Source of the DNA: an uncultured Clostridia bacterium
GTDB lineage: Bacteria > Bacillota > Clostridia > Christensenellales > Pumilibacteraceae
DNA length: 9,716 bases
NCBI GenBank assembly: GCA_934229275.1
Contig: CAKQDN010000049.1
Coordinates: 1 to 9,716, forward strand
Direction: 5' to 3'
Below the pieces are notes generated by a model. The model saw only the letters and a list, made by a program, of their open reading frames with translations. It ran no database searches and was not told the DNA's origin. The translations under genes were made by a program, and so were the position numbers. Shown in pieces: positions 5,877 to 9,716 of the stretch; position 1 is the first letter of the stretch, and every line of letters begins with the position of its first letter.

Positions 5877-5893
5877 CGGTTAGATTTCAGATT

Positions 5894-7699
5894 TTAGTTT
5901 TTTGCGGTTATGCCGATACTCAGATCACGAAGTTGCTTGTCCTCGACTTCGGAAGGCGCTTCGGTCATAAGGTCGGACGCGTTTTGTACCTTCGGGAACG
6001 CGATAACGTCTTTAATGTTATCGGTTTTGCTCAAAAGCATGATAAGTCTGTCCAGACCGAAAGCAAGTCCGCCGTGAGGGGGTGTGCCGTAGTTGAGTGC
6101 GGTTACGAACCAGCCGAACATCTTCTGAATCTTCTCGTCGGTAAAGCCGAGCGTTTCGAACATTTTGTTCTGTACTTCTTTGGAGTGAATACGAATACTT
6201 CCGCCTCCGGCTTCCTGTCCGTTGATGACAAGGTCGTACGCTTTTGCTCTGACAGCCAGCGGATCGGTGTCGATAAGCGGCAAATCTTCCACTTTCGGCA
6301 TAGTGAACGGATGATGAACGGCGACCAATCTGCCCTCTTCCTCGCTGTATTCGAACTGCGGGAATTCGGTTATCCACAGAATATCGTATTTATTTTCGTC
6401 GATGAGGTGTGCTTTTTCGGCAAGTTTAAGACGCAGTGCGCCCAATGAAGCGAACACGGTTTCGTTTTTGTCGGCAACTATCATAAGCGTATCGCCGACC
6501 TCTGCGTTCGCGCGTTTCAGTATCGCGTTTAACGTGTCCTCGCTTAAAAATTTCGCAACGGACGACTGAACGCCTTCCTCTTTAACCGTTATAGTCGCAA
6601 GACCTTTTGCTTTATAAGTTTTTACGAATTCGCCGAGAGCGTCGATTTCCTTGCGCGAAAGAATGGGATTGGGTTGACGGGAAAATCCCTTTGCATTTAC
6701 GAGACGAACGCTTCCGCCTGCCGCAATCGCGCCCGTAAACACGCCGAAGCCGCAATCTTTAACAAGGTCGCTTATATCCTGAATTTCGAGACCGAAACGA
6801 GTATCGGGTTTATCCGAGCCGAATCTCGTCATCGCCTCTTTATAGGTCATACGGCGAATATTCTGTTCGAATTCGACCCCGATGGTTTCTTTGAACACTT
6901 TGCGGATAAGACGCTCTGCAACGTTCATCACATCCTCTTCGTCGTCCACAAACGACATTTCCATATCTATCTGCGTAAATTCGGGTTGACGATTTGCACG
7001 CAGATCTTCGTCACGGAAGCAACGGGCGATCTGATAATACTTATCGAAACCGCTGACCATGAGAAGTTGCTTGTAAAGTTGCGGAGACTGCGGAAGCGCA
7101 TAGAATTCGCCGGGATGTACGCGTGACGGAACGAGATAGTCGCGCGCGCCTTCGGGAGTGCTTCTTCCGAGGAAGGGCGTTTCTATTTCAAGGAATCCGT
7201 TATCGGCAAAGAAGTTGCGTATAATCGAACAGACTTTGCTTCTGAGCATGATTTTTTCCTGCAAAGCGGGCGTGCGGAGTTCGAGATAGCGATATTTCAG
7301 GCGAAGCGCTTCGCTTGCGTTCGGGTTGTTTTCCACGACGAACGGCGGAATATCGGCATCGGCAAGTATTTTAAGTTCTTTTGCCACGACTTCGACCATA
7401 CCGGTTTTCATTCTCGGATTTTTCGCCGCGCCTTCTCTTGCGCAAAGTACGCCGCGAACGGCAAGAACGTCCTCGTTTCTGACGCTTTCCGCTTTCGCGA
7501 ACGTTTCCTTATCCACGAGATTTTCGTCGAATTTAATCTGAAGAATGCCCGTTCTGTCGCGAAGATCGATAAAGATCAGGCTGCCGAGAGTTCTCGTTTT
7601 TGCGGTCCAGCCCATAACGACTATTTCCTGTCCTATTTGTTCTTCGCTTACTTCCGTACAGTAGTTTGTACGTTTCATTTGTCCTAAAAACTCTGACAT
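5894..7699 (-). CDS. aspS: Aspartyl-tRNA synthetase
   Basis: This class II synthetase charges tRNA-Asp with aspartate. The 601-residue product is the long bacterial form. The N-terminal OB-fold anticodon-binding domain (about 10-115) includes TLGSLIFIDLRDRTG (37-51). The catalytic core has TPEGARDYLVPSR (181-193), QSPQLYKQLLM (204-214), motif 2 around RCFRDEDLRANRQPEFTQID (226-245), and GSDKPDTRFG (294-303). The bacterial GAD insertion domain follows (about 310-420), then GGGSIRIH (498-505) and motif 3 GLAFGLDRLIMLL (544-556). Leu38 aligns by eye with Leu30 of the Escherichia coli enzyme, where a His marks the non-discriminating enzyme of Pseudomonas, so a discriminating enzyme is likely. The start at 7699 has AGGAGA (7709-7714) formed by the last two hisS codons, with only six bases between the genes. 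Confidence 0.98.
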   Translation of the reverse strand: MSEFLGQMKRTNYCTEVSEEQIGQEIVVMGWTAKTRTLGSLIFIDLRDRTGILQIKFDENLVDKETFAKAESVRNEDVLAVRGVLCAREGAAKNPRMKTGMVEVVAKELKILADADIPPFVVENNPNASEALRLKYRYLELRTPALQEKIMLRSKVCSIIRNFFADNGFLEIETPFLGRSTPEGARDYLVPSRVHPGEFYALPQSPQLYKQLLMVSGFDKYYQIARCFRDEDLRANRQPEFTQIDMEMSFVDDEEDVMNVAERLIRKVFKETIGVEFEQNIRRMTYKEAMTRFGSDKPDTRFGLEIQDISDLVKDCGFGVFTGAIAAGGSVRLVNAKGFSRQPNPILSRKEIDALGEFVKTYKAKGLATITVKEEGVQSSVAKFLSEDTLNAILKRANAEVGDTLMIVADKNETVFASLGALRLKLAEKAHLIDENKYDILWITEFPQFEYSEEEGRLVAVHHPFTMPKVEDLPLIDTDPLAVRAKAYDLVINGQEAGGGSIRIHSKEVQNKMFETLGFTDEKIQKMFGWFVTALNYGTPPHGGLAFGLDRLIMLLSKTDNIKDVIAFPKVQNASDLMTEAPSEVEDKQLRDLSIGITAKN

Positions 7700-7705
7700 A
7701 TTGCT

Positions 7706-8956
7706 TTATCTCCTGCAAACACTTTCGATTTGATTTATTTTTACGTTGATTTTTTCGCCGTCGGACATGTGTTTAACGACACATTCGCCGCTTTCGATTT
7801 CGTTGCCGCCCAGAACGACGACATATTCCGATTTGATTTTATCGGCGTATTTCATCTGTGATTTTAGGCTTTTGCCTGTAAGATCGGTTTCCGCAGCAAT
7901 TCCTTTATTGCGCAGATCGCTTACAATTTCTAAACATTTGTCCGTATATTCGGGCGACTGACTTGCCACGAACACGTCGGGATGGTTTTTATCCTCGATT
8001 TCGACGCCGCACGCTTTCATAAGCATGAGAAGGCGCTCGATTCCCATTCCGAACCCGACGCACGGGGTGGGTTTACCTCCGACCGACTCGACAAGATTAT
8101 TATATCTTCCTCCGCCGCAGACCGTACCTTGCGATCCGAGCGCGTTGGTGACGAATTCGAATACCGTTTTCGTGTAGTAGTCGAGACCTCTGACGATATT
8201 CGGATCGATTGCGTATTTGATTCCGCCTTTATCCAGCAGTTCGCATAGTTTGTTCATATGAGTGCGGCAATCGTCGCAGATATAATCGATGATTCTCGGC
8301 GCGCCTTTGACGATTTCTTTGCACTCGGGCGATTTGCAGTCGAGAACGCGAAGCGGATTGTTTACCATACGCTTTTTGCAGGTATCGCAAAGTTTATCCT
8401 CGTTTGCTTTAAGGTATTCTCTGAGCGCGGCGTTGTATTTCTTTCTGCACTCGGGGCAGCCGATGCTGTTGATATTGAGCGTAACGTCGTCGATGCCCAT
8501 GTTTTTGATAAAACGATAGGCAAGCGTTATTACTTCGTAATCGAGATAAGCAGTATCTCCGCCGTACAGTTCCACTCCGAATTGATGATGTTCTCTCAGT
8601 CTTCCGTCCTGCGGTTTCTCGTAACGGAACACAGGAGTGATGTAAAACATTTTAAGCGGCAACGACAGCGCGTCGAGCGAATTTTCGACGAACGAACGCG
8701 CAACCGGCGCGGTTCCTTCCGCTTTAAGCGTTATGGATCTGTCCGCTTTGTCGAGAAAAGTGTACATTTCCTTTCCCACGACGTCGGTATCCTCTCCTAT
8801 CGAACGCAGAAAAAGTTCGGTGTGTTCGAACGTCGGTGTGCGTATTTCGCGGAATCCGTAGACGTGACAGAATTCGCGGACTTTGCCCTCGACGTACTGC
8901 CAGCGATAACTGTCCTGCGGAAGTACGTCTTTTGTTCCTTTGGGTATGTTTATCAT
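7706..8956 (-). CDS. hisS: Histidyl-tRNA synthetase with Cys-rich insert
   Basis: This class II synthetase charges tRNA-His with histidine. The 416 residues show the N-terminal PKGTKDVLP (5-13), LKAEGTAPVAR (77-87), and motif 2 around VFRYEKPQDGRLREHHQFGVE (109-129). The histidine-specific RGLDYYTKTVFEF (256-268), CGGGRYNNL (280-288) and motif 3 GFGMGIERLLML (301-312) follow. The C-terminal anticodon-binding domain covers about 327-410. The insertion between about 165 and 235 carries paired cysteines at 167/170, 190/193, 207/212 and 227/230, which suggests one or two structural metal sites. Such an insert is familiar from clostridial enzymes, whereas the Bacillus subtilis enzyme has fewer of these Cys. 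The start at 8956 follows GAGG (8962-8965), which overlaps the hslU stop codon, with a seven-base gap. This suggests translational coupling to hslU. Confidence 0.98.
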   Translation of the reverse strand: MINIPKGTKDVLPQDSYRWQYVEGKVREFCHVYGFREIRTPTFEHTELFLRSIGEDTDVVGKEMYTFLDKADRSITLKAEGTAPVARSFVENSLDALSLPLKMFYITPVFRYEKPQDGRLREHHQFGVELYGGDTAYLDYEVITLAYRFIKNMGIDDVTLNINSIGCPECRKKYNAALREYLKANEDKLCDTCKKRMVNNPLRVLDCKSPECKEIVKGAPRIIDYICDDCRTHMNKLCELLDKGGIKYAIDPNIVRGLDYYTKTVFEFVTNALGSQGTVCGGGRYNNLVESVGGKPTPCVGFGMGIERLLMLMKACGVEIEDKNHPDVFVASQSPEYTDKCLEIVSDLRNKGIAAETDLTGKSLKSQMKYADKIKSEYVVVLGGNEIESGECVVKHMSDGEKINVKINQIESVCRR

Positions 8957-8963
8957 AATTGCC

Positions 8964-9716
8964 TCAGATTATATATTTTTTAAGGTCGTATTGCTTTGCC
9001 TGTACGGAAAGATGCTCGTCAACGTACTTGCTGTCGATCGTAACCGTGGTCATCGGATGCGATCCGTCTGCGTTAAAACTGAGATCTTCGAGAAGCGATT
9101 CCATAATGGTGTGCAGTCTTCTCGCGCCGATGTCCTCACCCTGCTCGTTTTCCATAACGGCATAACGAGACATCGCTTCAATTGCGTCATCGGTAAATTC
9201 GAGATCGATATTATCGACTGCAAGCAGTTGTTTATACTGCTTCGTCACGGAATTTTCGGGAACCGTGAGAATACGGATAAAATCGTCGTACGTCAGGCTT
9301 TTGAGAGTTACGTTTATGGGGAATCTGCCCTGCAGTTCCGGGATAAGATCGTGAATGTTGCTTACCTGGAACGCTCCCGACGCGATAAACAGAATAAAAT
9401 CGGTTTTAATCGCGCCGTATTTGGTCATTACGGTGCAGCCTTCCACGATTGGCAAAATATCGCGCTGAACGCCTTCACGGCTGACGTCGGGTCCGCCGTA
9501 CGAACCTTTCCCGGCGATTTTATCTATCTCGTCGATAAAAATAATGCCGTCCTGCTCCGCTCTCCTGATCGCCTCCATGGAAACGTTGTCCATGTCTATG
9601 TGTTTTTCCATTTCTTCGTCGGCAAGAATTTTTACCGCGTCGGAAACGGCGAGCGTGCGTTTTTTCTTCTTTTTGGGAAGGAATCCGCCCAAAATTTCGT
9701 TTACGTTGATTTCCAT
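8964..9716 (-). CDS. hslU: ATP-dependent protease ATPase subunit HslU/ClpY (5' part outside window)
   Basis: HslU is the AAA+ unfoldase that feeds proteins into the HslV peptidase chamber. The window holds the C-terminal 250 residues. The Met at the window edge is very probably internal, because Walker A and the first part of the I domain are absent and the family is about 450 residues long. Fragment residues 1-40 match the end of the I domain, with a PKKKKKR basic run (14-20). They are followed by Walker B GIIFIDEIDKIAG (57-69), GPDVSREGVQRDILPIVEG (75-93), the strand ILFIASGAF (108-116), PELQGRFP (126-133) with the arginine finger Arg131, and sensor 2 GARRLH (197-202). The C-terminus ends Tyr-Ile-Ile, close to the hydrophobic tail that docks into HslV, so an hslV gene is expected, probably upstream. 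ClpX is excluded by the GPDVSREGVQRD and ELQGRFP pattern. Confidence 0.95.
   Translation of the reverse strand: MEINVNEILGGFLPKKKKKRTLAVSDAVKILADEEMEKHIDMDNVSMEAIRRAEQDGIIFIDEIDKIAGKGSYGGPDVSREGVQRDILPIVEGCTVMTKYGAIKTDFILFIASGAFQVSNIHDLIPELQGRFPINVTLKSLTYDDFIRILTVPENSVTKQYKQLLAVDNIDLEFTDDAIEAMSRYAVMENEQGEDIGARRLHTIMESLLEDLSFNADGSHPMTTVTIDSKYVDEHLSVQAKQYDLKKYII

Noticed and set aside
8258..8983. Plus-strand open frame of 241 residues opposite hisS
   Set aside because: It mirrors hisS codons, has no recognisable domain or ribosome binding site, and crosses the hisS-hslU junction.
8964..9716. hslU fragment taken as a complete 250-residue gene starting at the window edge
   Set aside because: Walker A and most of the N-terminal half of HslU are missing and the Met coincides with the window boundary, so the true start lies outside.
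1..9716. Mobile elements, CRISPR arrays, tRNA or rRNA genes, phage genes or defence systems
   Set aside because: Looked for on both strands; every long stretch is explained by the housekeeping genes, and no direct repeats in array form, transposase or RNA gene pattern was seen.

Overview
All genes in this window lie on the minus strand, so transcription runs from high to low coordinates. The content is core bacterial housekeeping: protein turnover, aminoacyl-tRNA synthesis, sulfur mobilisation, ribosome and elongation factor genes, UMP kinase and ribosome recycling. The organism is most likely a member of the Bacillota, probably class Clostridia. The reasons are the pairing of ruvX with a DUF1292 gene, the order rpsB-tsf-pyrH-frr, a histidyl-tRNA synthetase with a cysteine-rich insert like those of clostridia, strong AGGAGG-type ribosome binding sites, and U-tract terminators with extended -10 promoters. 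I cannot assign a genus.

Region 1 (9716 to 4375): the 3' part of hslU (its 5' part lies beyond the window edge), then hisS, aspS, a NifS/IscS-type cysteine desulfurase, and a 67-residue cysteine-rich protein with one probable membrane segment. The hslU-hisS and hisS-aspS gaps are 7 and 6 bases, and each downstream ribosome binding site overlaps the end of the upstream gene, so translation is probably coupled. A long hairpin with a weak U-tract separates aspS from the desulfurase gene. A strong intrinsic terminator (4330-4367) ends the unit.

Region 2 (4289 to 3286): a new extended -10 promoter drives ruvX, which begins with TTG, and a DUF1292 gene whose product ends in a run of eight Cys and four His. 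The unit ends at a long hairpin terminator (3286-3338).

Region 3 (3301 to 1): the rpsB promoter has its -35 element inside that terminator, followed by a leader of about 115 bases, then rpsB and tsf. An intrinsic terminator follows tsf. pyrH lies directly behind it with no clear promoter of its own, so it probably depends on readthrough. frr, cut by the left window edge, has its own promoter in the 57-base pyrH-frr gap.

I see no mobile element, CRISPR array, rRNA or tRNA gene, and no clear novel multi-gene system. The points worth a second look are the two small cysteine-rich proteins, the regulatory layout around rpsB-tsf-pyrH-frr, and the placement of hslU directly before hisS-aspS. No stretch over 300 bases lacks a gene; the longest gap (3151-3374) holds the terminator, promoter and leader described.
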